A stretch of DNA of 64,000 nucleotides, from NCBI GenBank assembly GCA_943373175.1, contig CALSBM010000006.1:1-64000 (forward strand). The letters are read 5' to 3'. Each line of letters starts with the position of its first letter. Positions within the stretch are counted from its first letter, which is position 1. This DNA is from JAIXUI01 sp943373175 (GTDB taxonomy: Bacteria > Bacteroidota > Bacteroidia > UBA7662 > JAIXUI01). The notes beneath the pieces are model-generated. The model was not told where the DNA came from and searched no databases. It saw only the letters and a program-made list of their open reading frames with translations. Both the position numbers and the translations under genes were made by a program. Shown here one piece after another: positions 51,548 to 60,845 of this stretch.

Positions 51548-52540
51548 TTAAAAAATACTAGCACTAACAGTAAGGCGATGAATGATTCCGAGGCGGTCGC
51601 GGTTATTGAATCCATAATCGAATCTCAGACGTCCAAAGCGGCGTTTAGTTTGTAATCCTAATCCAACAGCAGGAATCGATTGCTCCTGAACTCCAAACTC
51701 GTATCCACTGCGGAGGTAAAGAATATCTCGCCAACAGTATTCGGCACCAAGACCAAATGTTTCGCTGTTATCAGTAGGGTGGTTAAGCTGAATAATGCCA
51801 CTCAGCAAGTGATCTCCTTTTTTCAGGAAATCATACGCATATCCAATTCTGAAGATGGCAGGTACAGCCATGTCTTCAAAACTGGAAGCTTTCGTTTCAC
51901 CGTTTAGGCGAAGCCAGTTGAACTCGCCTTCAGGACTTACATTGAATCCAAAGTTGGTAATTGTAACCGCAAAGCGCATTCTTTTCTCTGGTATTTTGTA
52001 AGTCAAGCCTAAATCGAAAAGACCATTTTGAGCAGCGGCTGAAGCTATAGCTTCACGTGCATATTTAGCGGTAAGGCCGAAGCTGAAGTTCTCTGTGAGC
52101 TGGTGGGCATACGTTAATCCAAGGAGAAGACTGTTAGCGGTGAATGTTCGACCAGTGCCGAAAGGTTGAAATTCGGTAGTCTCTTTCATTTCACCTGAAC
52201 TCAAGCTGATGATTTGAAAACCCCAATGACTTTGGCCTGATCGAATGACTAATCCACCGTATTGAAGACCCACCCCGGCAAAGTAGCGGGTATAGCCTAA
52301 TTGAAAGTGCACTTTCTGGGTGTCAAGACCTGTGATGCCGGCGGGATTCCAATAGAGAGAAGCGACATCGTTGGCTTGAGCAATGTAATTCCCGGCAAGA
52401 GAAGCAGCCCTGGCATCGGGCCCAATTTTCAGGAATTGCATGCCGGTTGTTGCTACACGAGAGCTGCCGTAATCGGGCAGTAACTGCGCGGATACTTGAC
52501 CGACAGTAAGAGTAATTAGGAGTAAAAGCAGGCTACGCAT
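51548..52540 (-). CDS. PorV/PorQ-family (UPF0164) outer-membrane protein
   Basis: Predicted outer-membrane barrel of 330 residues with a signal peptide (MRSLLLLLITLTVGQVSAQ). It starts with the family signature TTGMQFLKIGPDARAASLAGNYIAQAND, then VASLYWNPAGIT. It ends with beta strands and the terminal GIIHRLTVSASIF. PorV is the T9SS shuttle that carries cargo to PorU for signal removal, and PorQ is related; I cannot say which this is, or whether it is a further paralogue. T9SS cargo lies elsewhere in the window. It is the first gene of the operon with the NHL lipoprotein and TerC. GTAATTTG, a -7-like element, lies 14 bases upstream. Confidence 0.85.
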   Translation of the reverse strand: MRSLLLLLITLTVGQVSAQLLPDYGSSRVATTGMQFLKIGPDARAASLAGNYIAQANDVASLYWNPAGITGLDTQKVHFQLGYTRYFAGVGLQYGGLVIRSGQSHWGFQIISLSSGEMKETTEFQPFGTGRTFTANSLLLGLTYAHQLTENFSFGLTAKYAREAIASAAAQNGLFDLGLTYKIPEKRMRFAVTITNFGFNVSPEGEFNWLRLNGETKASSFEDMAVPAIFRIGYAYDFLKKGDHLLSGIIQLNHPTDNSETFGLGAEYCWRDILYLRSGYEFGVQEQSIPAVGLGLQTKRRFGRLRFDYGFNNRDRLGIIHRLTVSASIF

Positions 52541-52629
52541 TCCAAAAAGCGGTGCAAATTACGGACAATACATAGATTACGCGGCCTTTCAACAGGATAA
52601 TCACAAAAAGACAAAACAGAAGTAATGTC

Positions 52630-53475
52630 TTAAGTATGAAGAAAAAGGTAATGACGAAGGAAATACAAGAGAAAAGCCGGGTTCTTGAACCGCAAGGTTA
52701 GCTTGGCGCCCTGCATGAATACTGACCAGCCTATTGGCAGAAAATTATTAGCTTCCGCTGACAGAAAACGGCCACCTCGGCACAAATACCGGTAGCGCGA
52801 TAAGGTGCTCTTCAGGCTTTTACGCTCAAGAACCGACCAGCCTTGACGCATTACTAAAGGTAATATTGTTACCTGAAGGCCAAGCTTGCCGAGTTTATGA
52901 CAAAAGGAAATGTCAGACCAGTCGAGTTCGATGCGTTCTGTGTAGCCTCCAGATTGCTGAAACACCTCCAAACGAATCATCAATCCAGAATTGATAACGC
53001 TTACTTCGTGAAAGGAATAAACTTCTTCCCTAAGCGTAATCTCCGGGTAATGCTTGGTTGATTGACCTTCGCTGAACAGGCATGGGGAGAAAAAGGCATA
53101 GCCGCCGAGAACATATAGTGCAACAGCATCGGTCACCGGATTTTCTTGCAACTTCCGTTCATAATGATTCCCGGCATTCTCCGGAAATTCTGAATCCTGA
53201 TCTAACAGCAACAAATGACTGTAGCCCATTTCTATGGCAACCTTCGCAGCATAGTTGTAAGCATACGAAAGACCGGGATTATGAGGAAAGTGAATGTAAT
53301 GAAGTTTTGTTGAGCCGAAAATGGAAGGAACGGTTTGCGATTCAGGGCTATTGTCAATAATCAGAATGTCTGCAAGTGAGTGCCAGGTTTTCAACAGGCT
53401 GTTCCATGTTTTGCTCGAATCCAGTTCGCAGCGGTAAAGAACGATTACCGGAATAGGAATCATACGTTCACTCAT
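52630..53475 (-). CDS. Family 2 glycosyltransferase
   Basis: GT2-type glycosyltransferase of 281 residues, closest to rhamnosyltransferase-like enzymes. The nucleotide-sugar fold shows PIPVIVLYRCELDSSKTW, ILIIDNSPES, GLSYAYNYAAKVAIEMG and the metal motif LLLLDQDSEF. The later acceptor part has LDWSDISFCHKLGKLGLQV. It has no transmembrane region except a short hydrophobic C-terminus. It builds surface polysaccharide with the methyltransferase, whose stop overlaps its start by 4 bases (ATGA at 53472-53475). Confidence 0.85.
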   Translation of the reverse strand: MSERMIPIPVIVLYRCELDSSKTWNSLLKTWHSLADILIIDNSPESQTVPSIFGSTKLHYIHFPHNPGLSYAYNYAAKVAIEMGYSHLLLLDQDSEFPENAGNHYERKLQENPVTDAVALYVLGGYAFFSPCLFSEGQSTKHYPEITLREEVYSFHEVSVINSGLMIRLEVFQQSGGYTERIELDWSDISFCHKLGKLGLQVTILPLVMRQGWSVLERKSLKSTLSRYRYLCRGGRFLSAEANNFLPIGWSVFMQGAKLTLRFKNPAFLLYFLRHYLFLHT

Positions 53476-54110
53476 GCCTTAGGACTCGCCAATACTGCAA
53501 ACTGTAGGGGCAGGCTGTCGTTTATCCAGGTTGGAAACACCAGGCGGAGCAGCCGGGTTTTTTTTGTTAGAAAGAGATTGATGCCTTGAATATGATTAAC
53601 CTGATAGCCGGCCTCATCAAACATGCGCAGAGTGCTTATGCGGGTGAAAAAGCGCAAGTGGGTGCGGTCTAAAATGCCTTCATCCCGGTAACGCCAGTCT
53701 CTTGTAGATAAAACGTCCTTGAGGTTGCCGAGGTTTAGAACATTAGGGACAGAAGCAAGAATTTGACCTCCCGGCTTAAGTAATGGGATGCAAGTCTTCA
53801 ATACTTCCCATGGATCAACAAGATGTTCGAGCACATCGTTGAAGCAAATAAGGTCGAATTGCTGAGAAGGCAATTGAGAAACGGCCTGTTCCACCGAAGT
53901 TTCCAGCACTTCGTCCAGCACTTTCCGAGCTTCAGCAGCAGCAGCCGGAAATGGCTCTATGCCAACAACAGTACAACCGAGTTCCGACTTTATCATTCCA
54001 CCAAATTTTCCACTACCACATCCCACATCCAGCACATTTTGGGTTCCTTTTGGAATAAAAGGCAGCATTTCTGTTCGGTCGTAAAAGGTGTAATTCAGCG
54101 TTTTATCCAT
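53472..54110 (-). CDS. Class I SAM-dependent methyltransferase
   Basis: Methyltransferase of 212 residues with a canonical SAM site (NVLDVGCGSGKFGGMIKSELG, VVGIEPFPAAAAEA) and the post-motif region FDLICFNDVLEHLVDPWEVL. GGQILASVPNVLNLGNL and RDEGILDRTHLRFFT are typical of the UbiG/COQ3-like group near polysaccharide loci. It likely methylates a sugar. It is transcribed with the GT2 gene and divergent from the flippase gene (76 bases between starts). Confidence 0.85.
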   Translation of the reverse strand: MDKTLNYTFYDRTEMLPFIPKGTQNVLDVGCGSGKFGGMIKSELGCTVVGIEPFPAAAAEARKVLDEVLETSVEQAVSQLPSQQFDLICFNDVLEHLVDPWEVLKTCIPLLKPGGQILASVPNVLNLGNLKDVLSTRDWRYRDEGILDRTHLRFFTRISTLRMFDEAGYQVNHIQGINLFLTKKTRLLRLVFPTWINDSLPLQFAVLASPKA

Positions 54111-54174
54111 GCTTTCGGCAGCGTTTTATGGCTTCGAAGATACACAATTGTGAAGCAGCCTGCCATTCGCCGTT

Positions 54175-54182
54175 TACCTTTG
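54175..54182 (+). promoter_or_regulatory. -7 element TACCTTTG before flippase gene
   Basis: TACCTTTG is an exact match to the consensus and ends 4 bases before the flippase ATG at 54187. The message would be leaderless. ATTG at 54147-54150 is a possible but over-distant -33. Confidence 0.55.
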
Positions 54183-54186
54183 GCGT

Positions 54187-55467
54187 ATGAACCACCTGAA
54201 GCGATTTCTGCCCGGCTCTTCGCAACTGGTGCGCAACTTCCTCTCGTTGTCTGCCATACAGGCGTTTAATTACCTACTTCCATTGCTCACCTTTCCCTAT
54301 ATGCTGCGGGTTCTTGGGATTGAAGTGTTTGGTGCTTACCAGTACGCTATGGTGATAGTGGGATATCTCGGAATCGTGATTGATTATGGCTATAATATGA
54401 GCGCGACGCCATTAGCGGCCCAGTATCGGGATCAGAAAACCGAACTGCAGCAGTTGTTCAGTGAGGTGATTTCTGGCAGGATAGTGCTTCTCGCAATTGC
54501 GCTTTTGTTACTGCCACTAACCTACTTTTTCTGGCAGCCGGTTAAGGGATTTGGCGAAGTGTTAATGGTGTTATTCGCTGGTTTGGTATCCTCTATTTTC
54601 ATTCCTACTTGGCTTTACCAAGGAGTAGAAAAGATGAGCTTTGCTGTTGTTCTTCATTTCTGCGGACGGGTAATTCAAGTTGCAGGCTTATTTCTTTGGG
54701 TAAAAACACCTGCTGACTGGGTACTAATGGCGTGGTTTAGCACCGGAGGCCAAGTTGCAGCATCACTAGTAAGCATGGTTTTGTTGCATAGGCATTTCGG
54801 GTTAAAGTTCGGATGGGCAGGTTGGAGTAAGAGTCTCAATAGTTTGAAATCAGGAGCTGCCCTGTTCTTCTCACAGTTTGCTATCAGTTGTTACCTAATG
54901 GGAGGGATGTTTTTAGTGGGCCTTTCACGGAATGCTCGGGAAAGCGGAGTTTATGCTTTGGCAGATAAGATTCTGCAATTGATTCGGCAATTGCTGATCA
55001 TGTTCTTTCAAGCCGTTTTTCCCCGGACTTCTTTACTCATCGCAGAAAACCCCATGGCGGCACGCCGGTTTTTTCTTCGATTCACCTACGTGCTGATAGC
55101 CGTCTTTGGCACCGGAGGTTTAGTGCTTTTTTTTCAGGCCGACCTAATTGTGCAATTGCTTTCGGGAAAATCCATACCTGAAGTGTTGCCTTTGTTGCGG
55201 ATTATGGCCTTTATCCCCTTGGTTGTGGCATTAAACATCCCGGCATTTCAGGCATTGCTGATAACAGGAGAAAAGAAAGCGTATTCTACAGTACTCGTCA
55301 GCGGAGCTACCCTCAACATTGTGCTAACGGTTTTTTCACTACGTTTTTTCGGGTTGAAGGAAGTGGCCTGGTCGCTGTTGCTAACAGAAATCTGGATTAC
55401 AGCCGGCCTCCAAAGAGTATTATGGAAGAAGGTACCCGAACTTTCGGTGTGGTATCGGAGGAGTTAA
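54187..55467 (+). CDS. Polysaccharide flippase (Wzx-like)
   Basis: Integral-membrane protein of 426 residues with about 12 helices, of the MOP/Wzx group that flips lipid-linked oligosaccharides. The start FLSLSAIQAFNYLLPLLTFPYMLRVLGIEVFGAYQYA is characteristic of the family (shown here as two parts: FLSLSAIQAFNYLLPLLTF and PYMLRVLGIEVFGAYQYA). GYLGIVIDYGYNMSAT also matches. It fits the polysaccharide cluster. Its stop shares TTAA with the stop of the convergent Wzi-family gene. Confidence 0.88.
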   Translation: MNHLKRFLPGSSQLVRNFLSLSAIQAFNYLLPLLTFPYMLRVLGIEVFGAYQYAMVIVGYLGIVIDYGYNMSATPLAAQYRDQKTELQQLFSEVISGRIVLLAIALLLLPLTYFFWQPVKGFGEVLMVLFAGLVSSIFIPTWLYQGVEKMSFAVVLHFCGRVIQVAGLFLWVKTPADWVLMAWFSTGGQVAASLVSMVLLHRHFGLKFGWAGWSKSLNSLKSGAALFFSQFAISCYLMGGMFLVGLSRNARESGVYALADKILQLIRQLLIMFFQAVFPRTSLLIAENPMAARRFFLRFTYVLIAVFGTGGLVLFFQADLIVQLLSGKSIPEVLPLLRIMAFIPLVVALNIPAFQALLITGEKKAYSTVLVSGATLNIVLTVFSLRFFGLKEVAWSLLLTEIWITAGLQRVLWKKVPELSVWYRRS

Positions 55468-57062
55468 AAATCCTGATAGAAGTTTTCTATGCGAGTAGCG
55501 AACGTGAACATAACCCAAGTTTCACCCTGTTGATTAGGACGATTGGTCATTCCCCTGTGGGTAAGACTAAGTTCAACCCGCATATTGGTAGAAGGATTTA
55601 TCACATAAGCAGCCCTAATCTCAGCAAACCACCATTGGTGCTGAAGTCCTTGGCCTATCTCATTGCCAAACTCACTGACATAGCGGTTATGATCCTTGTC
55701 CGGCTCATTGCCAAAATTCAGCCCCCCGGTATCGGAACCAGTTATGGCATAATTGAGCTGCGCATTAAGCCTCCATTTGCTATTGGAATAGCGCCATTGA
55801 GTCATAACTTCTGCAAAATTACTTCCAAGGGGATGCGCTAAAGGCAGGTTGTTGTGCACATAGCTTTGATCTGGTCCCCAATGCGAGTAAGTGTAAGGAC
55901 GTACAACATTGCCTTCAAGACGAGCAAAAAGGTTTTCGACGCCGGCAAACCGATACGTTTTAACCCCAAGTTGTACAGAATATTTATTTGCCCACCAACC
56001 TCTTTGCTTTAACAACTCAGCAAACCGCATTTCATCAAAAAGGAGTTGTCCATAAAGCTGGGTAGTTGAAGACAATTTGTACTTAAGCGTGGTGCCTAAC
56101 AAAGTGTTATCGGGTGAGCCGATAGAAAATTCAATGGGCGAAAGGAAAATAACAGGATTCAAATATTGAAAATCGAATCCTCGATAATTGCCTGCAGTAT
56201 CTCTGGCGGCAGTTACTAATGACTGAAAGAATCCCCACTGAATTCGTTTAGTTAAACGGATATCAAGCTGGTGGATGACCGTATATTTAATCGGTTTTCC
56301 AATAACCCTTGATATTCTTGGGGAACGATTGTCAATCATTTGGGTATAAAGGTTTGTATAACGAATAGGGCCTGCTTCTGTCGTTATTTTGAAATAAGGA
56401 AAAGGCGGCGCATAATCGGAAAGCAGTAAAGACCGAAACCCTTCACCTATAAACAGGCGGTCGTAGCCGATTTGTAAATTGTAGTTTTTGGAGGGAGAAT
56501 AACTGAAATAACCAGTAGCTATTGCCATTTGATAAACACTTCCAGTGTTGCCAAAAACAAAACGACCCGGAAGCGAATTGTTGACTCTTCCTAACGAGTC
56601 CATGTAAGCTGGAACGCGTTCTTCTGCAAGGTAAACGCGTGTTTCGAAGCCAACTTTATCTCCAACCATCCCCATAATTCTTGCACCTCTATAACTTGAA
56701 AACAGGTTGCTTCCGAAAGAACTTTGACCGATACTAAAGTTAAACAAAGGGTCAATCATGGAAACAAACCCACTGCTTCTGATGCTGTAAAGGGATTCAT
56801 TAAACAGTTTTCGCTTGAACCAGGACTGTTTTGTATCGTCTGGGTTTCGGAGAGAATGCGGTTGATAATGACGAAATGGACGAACGGAAGTAAGGTTAGT
56901 ATCACTTAGAGAAGCCATTTTGGCTTCGGCATCCAGAGTAAAATCCGTTTGTAACGGCAAATTGAGTGGAGTTTGAGCATTTGTTGTAAGTGCAAAACCC
57001 AAAAACAACGAAGCCACCATGAGGCGGCTAAGTAGAAAAAAGTGGCTATTGGTTTTTTTCAT
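55464..57062 (-). CDS. Wzi-family capsule assembly protein
   Basis: Outer-membrane barrel of 532 residues with a signal peptide (LMVASLFLGFALTTNAQ). Capsule assembly Wzi-type features are FNFSIGQSSFGSNLFSSYRGA, YNLQIGYDRLFIGEGFRSL, LNPVIFLSPIEFSIGSPDN and the late FGNEIGQGLQHQWWFAEIRAAY. In Bacteroidota this family includes RemB, a gliding-associated surface protein. Function is probably surface polysaccharide attachment. The start overlaps the mannose-1-phosphate guanylyltransferase stop (ATGA at 57059-57062). Confidence 0.85.
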   Translation of the reverse strand: MKKTNSHFFLLSRLMVASLFLGFALTTNAQTPLNLPLQTDFTLDAEAKMASLSDTNLTSVRPFRHYQPHSLRNPDDTKQSWFKRKLFNESLYSIRSSGFVSMIDPLFNFSIGQSSFGSNLFSSYRGARIMGMVGDKVGFETRVYLAEERVPAYMDSLGRVNNSLPGRFVFGNTGSVYQMAIATGYFSYSPSKNYNLQIGYDRLFIGEGFRSLLLSDYAPPFPYFKITTEAGPIRYTNLYTQMIDNRSPRISRVIGKPIKYTVIHQLDIRLTKRIQWGFFQSLVTAARDTAGNYRGFDFQYLNPVIFLSPIEFSIGSPDNTLLGTTLKYKLSSTTQLYGQLLFDEMRFAELLKQRGWWANKYSVQLGVKTYRFAGVENLFARLEGNVVRPYTYSHWGPDQSYVHNNLPLAHPLGSNFAEVMTQWRYSNSKWRLNAQLNYAITGSDTGGLNFGNEPDKDHNRYVSEFGNEIGQGLQHQWWFAEIRAAYVINPSTNMRVELSLTHRGMTNRPNQQGETWVMFTFATRIENFYQDF

Positions 57063-58360
57063 CGAAAGAGAGTGACAACGATTATGGTGTCTATAGCATT
57101 CGAATTGGTAAGTTCTAAGTCTCGATTGTTAACCGTGATGGATTGGCCGGCAGAATAAGATTGAATTTCGTTTTGAAAATGAGCCGTTACTCCTCCTTTC
57201 ACAACATTGATAATACCATTGAAATCTTCAATCAAAAACTGGCTCTGAGGCTTTAAGGTCAACTCTTTTACCCGGTAGTCGTGCCCTTCCCAAAGGTTAA
57301 GCTCGGTGCCCCAAGAATAAAACCTTTGCTGTTGCTTTTCAACGAGGTAAGGTTGGGTAGTTTTTAGCTTGTCCACCACTTTTTTTACATCCTGCGACTG
57401 GCCTCGTTTACAAACAAGCAAAGCGTCATGAGTTTCCACGATAATTAAATCTTCAACCCCAATTGTAGCTATTGTTCTTCCACTGCTGATGATGCAATTA
57501 TTACGGCTATTGAACGTAAGGAGTTTCGGATTAAGCGTATTTCCTTGAGGGTCTTTTTCAAGCTCTTGGTAAAGCGAATCAAAACTGCCGAGATCGGTCC
57601 AGCCCATATCTGCAGGAACAACTTTGACTTTACGGCTATGCTCCATAACTGCATAGTCAATGCTTAAGTCAGGAATAGCTTGCATATCCTGCAAGGCTAT
57701 ACGAGTAAATTCCTTTTGCGTAGAATTATTAAAAGCTATGCGCGCTTTTTCGAAGATTTCTGGAGCATAGATTTTAAGTTCTTCGAGGAACACACCGGCT
57801 TTGAAGCAAAACATGCCGCTATTCCAATAGTAATTACCAGCTTGAAGAAATACCTCGGCGGTTTCGAGGTTTGGTTTTTCTTTGAACGATACTACATCGT
57901 GGCCGTCGGCTTCAATATATCCATAGCCTGTTTCCGGATAATGTGGTTTAATTCCGAAGGTTACCAATTGATCCGCTTCAGCATAACTAACAGCCAACCG
58001 AACAGCTTCCTCATAAGCTTTAGTGTCTCGAATAAGGTGGTCAGAAGGAGAAATGAGGAGTACTTCTTCCGGCTTTAAACCCATGCAGGCTAGCGCAATG
58101 GCAGGAGCAGTATTGCGTCCTACAGGTTCCAGAATAATATGAGATTCGTATTTAGGCAACGATTGGCTTACAGCCAGCTCGTATTGATCTTCGTTTGTTA
58201 CAATCAGGAAGCGATTTTCGGCAAGTCTTGCATTGCGCTTTTGAGTAAGTTGGAAAAGGGAATCTTCTCCCAAAAGCGGGTAAAAATGCTTAGGAAAAAA
58301 GCGACGGGAAAGAGGCCAGAGTCTGGTTCCGCTTCCGCCACAGAGAATGAGGTTAATCAT
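57059..58360 (-). CDS. manC: Mannose-1-phosphate guanylyltransferase, degenerate cupin
   Basis: Bifunctional-type ManC of 433 residues. The N-terminal nucleotidyltransferase has CGGSGTRLWPLSRRFFPKHF, ILEPVGRNTAPAIALA, LLISPSDHLI and FVEKP-like VSFKEKPNLETA. It makes GDP-mannose from mannose-1-phosphate and GTP. The C-terminal cupin begins YSWGTELNLWEGHDYRVKEL but reads QSQFLIEDFNGIINVVKGG where active isomerases carry the QxH...RxEHW metal site. So the isomerase activity is likely lost. It lies 9 bases after the dehydratase gene and overlaps the Wzi-family gene. Confidence 0.86.
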   Translation of the reverse strand: MINLILCGGSGTRLWPLSRRFFPKHFYPLLGEDSLFQLTQKRNARLAENRFLIVTNEDQYELAVSQSLPKYESHIILEPVGRNTAPAIALACMGLKPEEVLLISPSDHLIRDTKAYEEAVRLAVSYAEADQLVTFGIKPHYPETGYGYIEADGHDVVSFKEKPNLETAEVFLQAGNYYWNSGMFCFKAGVFLEELKIYAPEIFEKARIAFNNSTQKEFTRIALQDMQAIPDLSIDYAVMEHSRKVKVVPADMGWTDLGSFDSLYQELEKDPQGNTLNPKLLTFNSRNNCIISSGRTIATIGVEDLIIVETHDALLVCKRGQSQDVKKVVDKLKTTQPYLVEKQQQRFYSWGTELNLWEGHDYRVKELTLKPQSQFLIEDFNGIINVVKGGVTAHFQNEIQSYSAGQSITVNNRDLELTNSNAIDTIIVVTLFR

Positions 58361-58369
58361 AGTTGCCAG

Positions 58370-60292
58370 TTATTTCGTAGCCTGAAAACGCTCCTTGTCT
58401 AAAGATTCGAACTTAGAGTTATTGGAGATAAACTCGGGAACCACCATCTTCAACTTGTCTACAACCTTAAACTCATCTTGCGCATTAAGTGCCGCTTTTA
58501 GCTCCTCTATTTGCTTCATGACCTGGGTAAAATCGGTTTCTCTGACTTTAGCTATCATGATTTTCGGATGATGAGTTTTAATGGTGTTTTCGTTATCGTT
58601 GAGTAATTCTTCCATTAACTTCTCTCCTGGTCTTAGGCCTGTTATTTTAATTTGAATGTCTTTACCGGGAGTAAGGCCACTTAAACGAATCATTTTAAGG
58701 GCCACGTCGTAAATTTTTATTGACTCGCCCATGTCGAAAATAAAGATTTCACCTCCTTTTCCCATTGCTCCTGCTTCCAATACTAATTGACAGGCTTCGG
58801 GAATAGTCATGAAATAACGAGTGATATCAGGATGCGTTACCGTTAATGGACCACCTGCTTCGATTTGCTTATGAAAAAGGGGTATAACAGACCCATTAGA
58901 GCCCAATACATTTCCAAAACGGGTAGTGATAAATTTAGTGCCTTCATAAGCAAAGTTGTAACTCTGAGTATAAATCTCGGCAACGCGTTTGGTAGCACCC
59001 ATTACATTCGTTGGGTTAACTGCCTTATCAGTTGAAACCATTACGAACTTCTCCGTACCGTATTCCACGCTGAGGTCTGCCAGAATTTGAGTTCCACAAA
59101 CATTAACATTGACTGCCTCTTCCGGATTTTCTTCCATCATTGGCACATGTTTATAAGCAGCAGCATGGTAAACGATAGCAGGACGAAGCCGGGAGAAGAT
59201 GTCTCGCATCCGTTTTTCGTTGCTAACATCTCCAATTACAAAGTCTACGTCAACGACTATATTTTTAAGAAGTTTTCCAAACTCAATTTGCAAATCGTGA
59301 AGACTTGTTTCAGCTTGATCTACCAACACGAGTTTGGCTGGGTTATAGTGCGCCAATTGCCTGGCGATTTCTGAGCCAATCGAACCTGCTGCACCAGTAA
59401 CTAAGACTACCTTACCGCTTACCTGAGATTTTACATTCGGGTTGTCTAACACAATAGGTTCCCGATCTAAGAGGTCTTCAATTTTTACTTTCTGGATTTG
59501 CTTGGTACTAAGCTGGCCGTTAATCCATTTTCCAACTGGAGGAACCGTTTTTACGCTGATGTCGTGGGTCAGGCATTTGTCGATGATTTCCCTTTTTTTA
59601 ATTGGGGAGATGTTTTGAATGGACAAAATAACTTCATCAATGTTGCGATCTTCAATTAAATCTGATGAAAGCACTGAAGAGGAATAGACTAGTACACCAT
59701 CAATTTTTTTATTGACTTTTTTTGGATTGTCATCCACGAAACCAACGATGTTATAAATAACACTACGGTCGTGCAGAAGTGAGTTCTTGGTAATAATCCC
59801 GCTTTGCCCTGCTCCGTAAATAAGTACATTAGTGCGTTTTCCTTCTTCCCGGCTGAACTTGAAGTAGGCCATACGAATGATAACTCTTCCGCTGATTAGC
59901 AGGGAGTTGGCAATAAATAAGTAAATAACTAAAACCGAGTTAGGGATAAACTGCCTGGATTCTGACCCAAGAAAACGATAAGCCAAGTTAATCAGCAGCA
60001 AGGTTATGAAGGCAAAAAACACTGCCTTACTAATGCTTACTGCATCTGAAATTCCGGTATGCCGGATTATTCCTCGGAACGAGTTGAAAACAACGAAAAA
60101 CACAGTCTGTGTTAACAAAACTGCCGGGAGGTTCTTAAAGTAAACTCCAAGATCCAACATTTGAATATCCAGACTAAACCGAACAATGTAAGCAGCCAGA
60201 AAAGAGGCCGCTACAGTCAGGATATCAAGCCCTAACACTATCCAACGCGACAAAACTTTGTCAGCATAACTCCGCACAAATCTTCTGACCAT
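58370..60292 (-). CDS. FlaA1/CapD-type nucleoside-diphosphate sugar dehydratase
   Basis: Polysaccharide-biosynthesis enzyme of 640 residues. The N-terminus has four transmembrane helices (VLGLDILTVAASFLAAYIV onward), followed by a CoA-binding-like fold (TNVLIYGAGQSGI). The SDR domain begins VVLVTGAAGSIGSEIARQL and has the SMK-type catalytic region, with NPTNVMGATKRVAEIY (Met...Lys instead of Tyr...Lys). Relatives are UDP-GlcNAc 4,6-dehydratases or 5-epimerases (WbpM, CapD). It opens the operon with manC and the Wzi-family gene. Confidence 0.9.
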   Translation of the reverse strand: MVRRFVRSYADKVLSRWIVLGLDILTVAASFLAAYIVRFSLDIQMLDLGVYFKNLPAVLLTQTVFFVVFNSFRGIIRHTGISDAVSISKAVFFAFITLLLINLAYRFLGSESRQFIPNSVLVIYLFIANSLLISGRVIIRMAYFKFSREEGKRTNVLIYGAGQSGIITKNSLLHDRSVIYNIVGFVDDNPKKVNKKIDGVLVYSSSVLSSDLIEDRNIDEVILSIQNISPIKKREIIDKCLTHDISVKTVPPVGKWINGQLSTKQIQKVKIEDLLDREPIVLDNPNVKSQVSGKVVLVTGAAGSIGSEIARQLAHYNPAKLVLVDQAETSLHDLQIEFGKLLKNIVVDVDFVIGDVSNEKRMRDIFSRLRPAIVYHAAAYKHVPMMEENPEEAVNVNVCGTQILADLSVEYGTEKFVMVSTDKAVNPTNVMGATKRVAEIYTQSYNFAYEGTKFITTRFGNVLGSNGSVIPLFHKQIEAGGPLTVTHPDITRYFMTIPEACQLVLEAGAMGKGGEIFIFDMGESIKIYDVALKMIRLSGLTPGKDIQIKITGLRPGEKLMEELLNDNENTIKTHHPKIMIAKVRETDFTQVMKQIEELKAALNAQDEFKVVDKLKMVVPEFISNNSKFESLDKERFQATK

Positions 60293-60423
60293 ACTACACT
60301 AAAATTTATTAGCTCTTGAACTCTTCAAATCTACAAGGAAAACTTTTTGGCCAACAAGTTAAAATTAACAAATATTTACAAGCCATGGCGCTTTCGAACC
60401 GTTTTTTTAATCTTTTCAAGACG

Positions 60424-60747
60424 TCACTGAATTTTTATCTGCTTAACATAGCTTCCGCCAAGCAAAGCATTAAGTTTTTCACAAATCTGAGCTTCACCAA
60501 GGCGAAGTTCATAGCGTAAAGCTGCCGATTCTACGGCAACATAGAGAAGACCATTCTGCAAACTTATCTTTCGAGTATTACGTGTAACAGCCGCACCCAT
60601 CAGGCTTTCCCAACACGCCACTACCCTCGCTTCTGCATAAGGTTGGCTGAGTCCGTAGGCGGAGAGGAATTCCTGAATAACTGAACCTAAAGGCTCGCCT
60701 TGGTGGTATTCCACTTTTCCAGTTTTCGTTATTGTCGGTTTTCTCAC
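60424..60747 (-). CDS. DUF721/DciA-like protein
   Basis: Small protein of 107 residues of the DUF721 family (DciA-like): LGSVIQEFLSAYGLSQPYAEARVVACWESLMG, shown in parts (IQEFLSAYGLSQPYAEARVV and ACWESLMGAAVTRNT), followed by GLLYVAVESAALRYELRL. DciA loads the replicative helicase in bacteria without DnaC. The length fits the Bacteroidota short version. Its neighbours give no further hint. Confidence 0.82.
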   Translation of the reverse strand: MRKPTITKTGKVEYHQGEPLGSVIQEFLSAYGLSQPYAEARVVACWESLMGAAVTRNTRKISLQNGLLYVAVESAALRYELRLGEAQICEKLNALLGGSYVKQIKIQ

Positions 60748-60845
60748 GAATTTTCTCTTAATGTAATAATTTCTAACAACTAATCGGTTGATTCACGACG
60801 ACTTTCGGGATATTATCGAACTGTTTGCCTACGATCATGATATCG

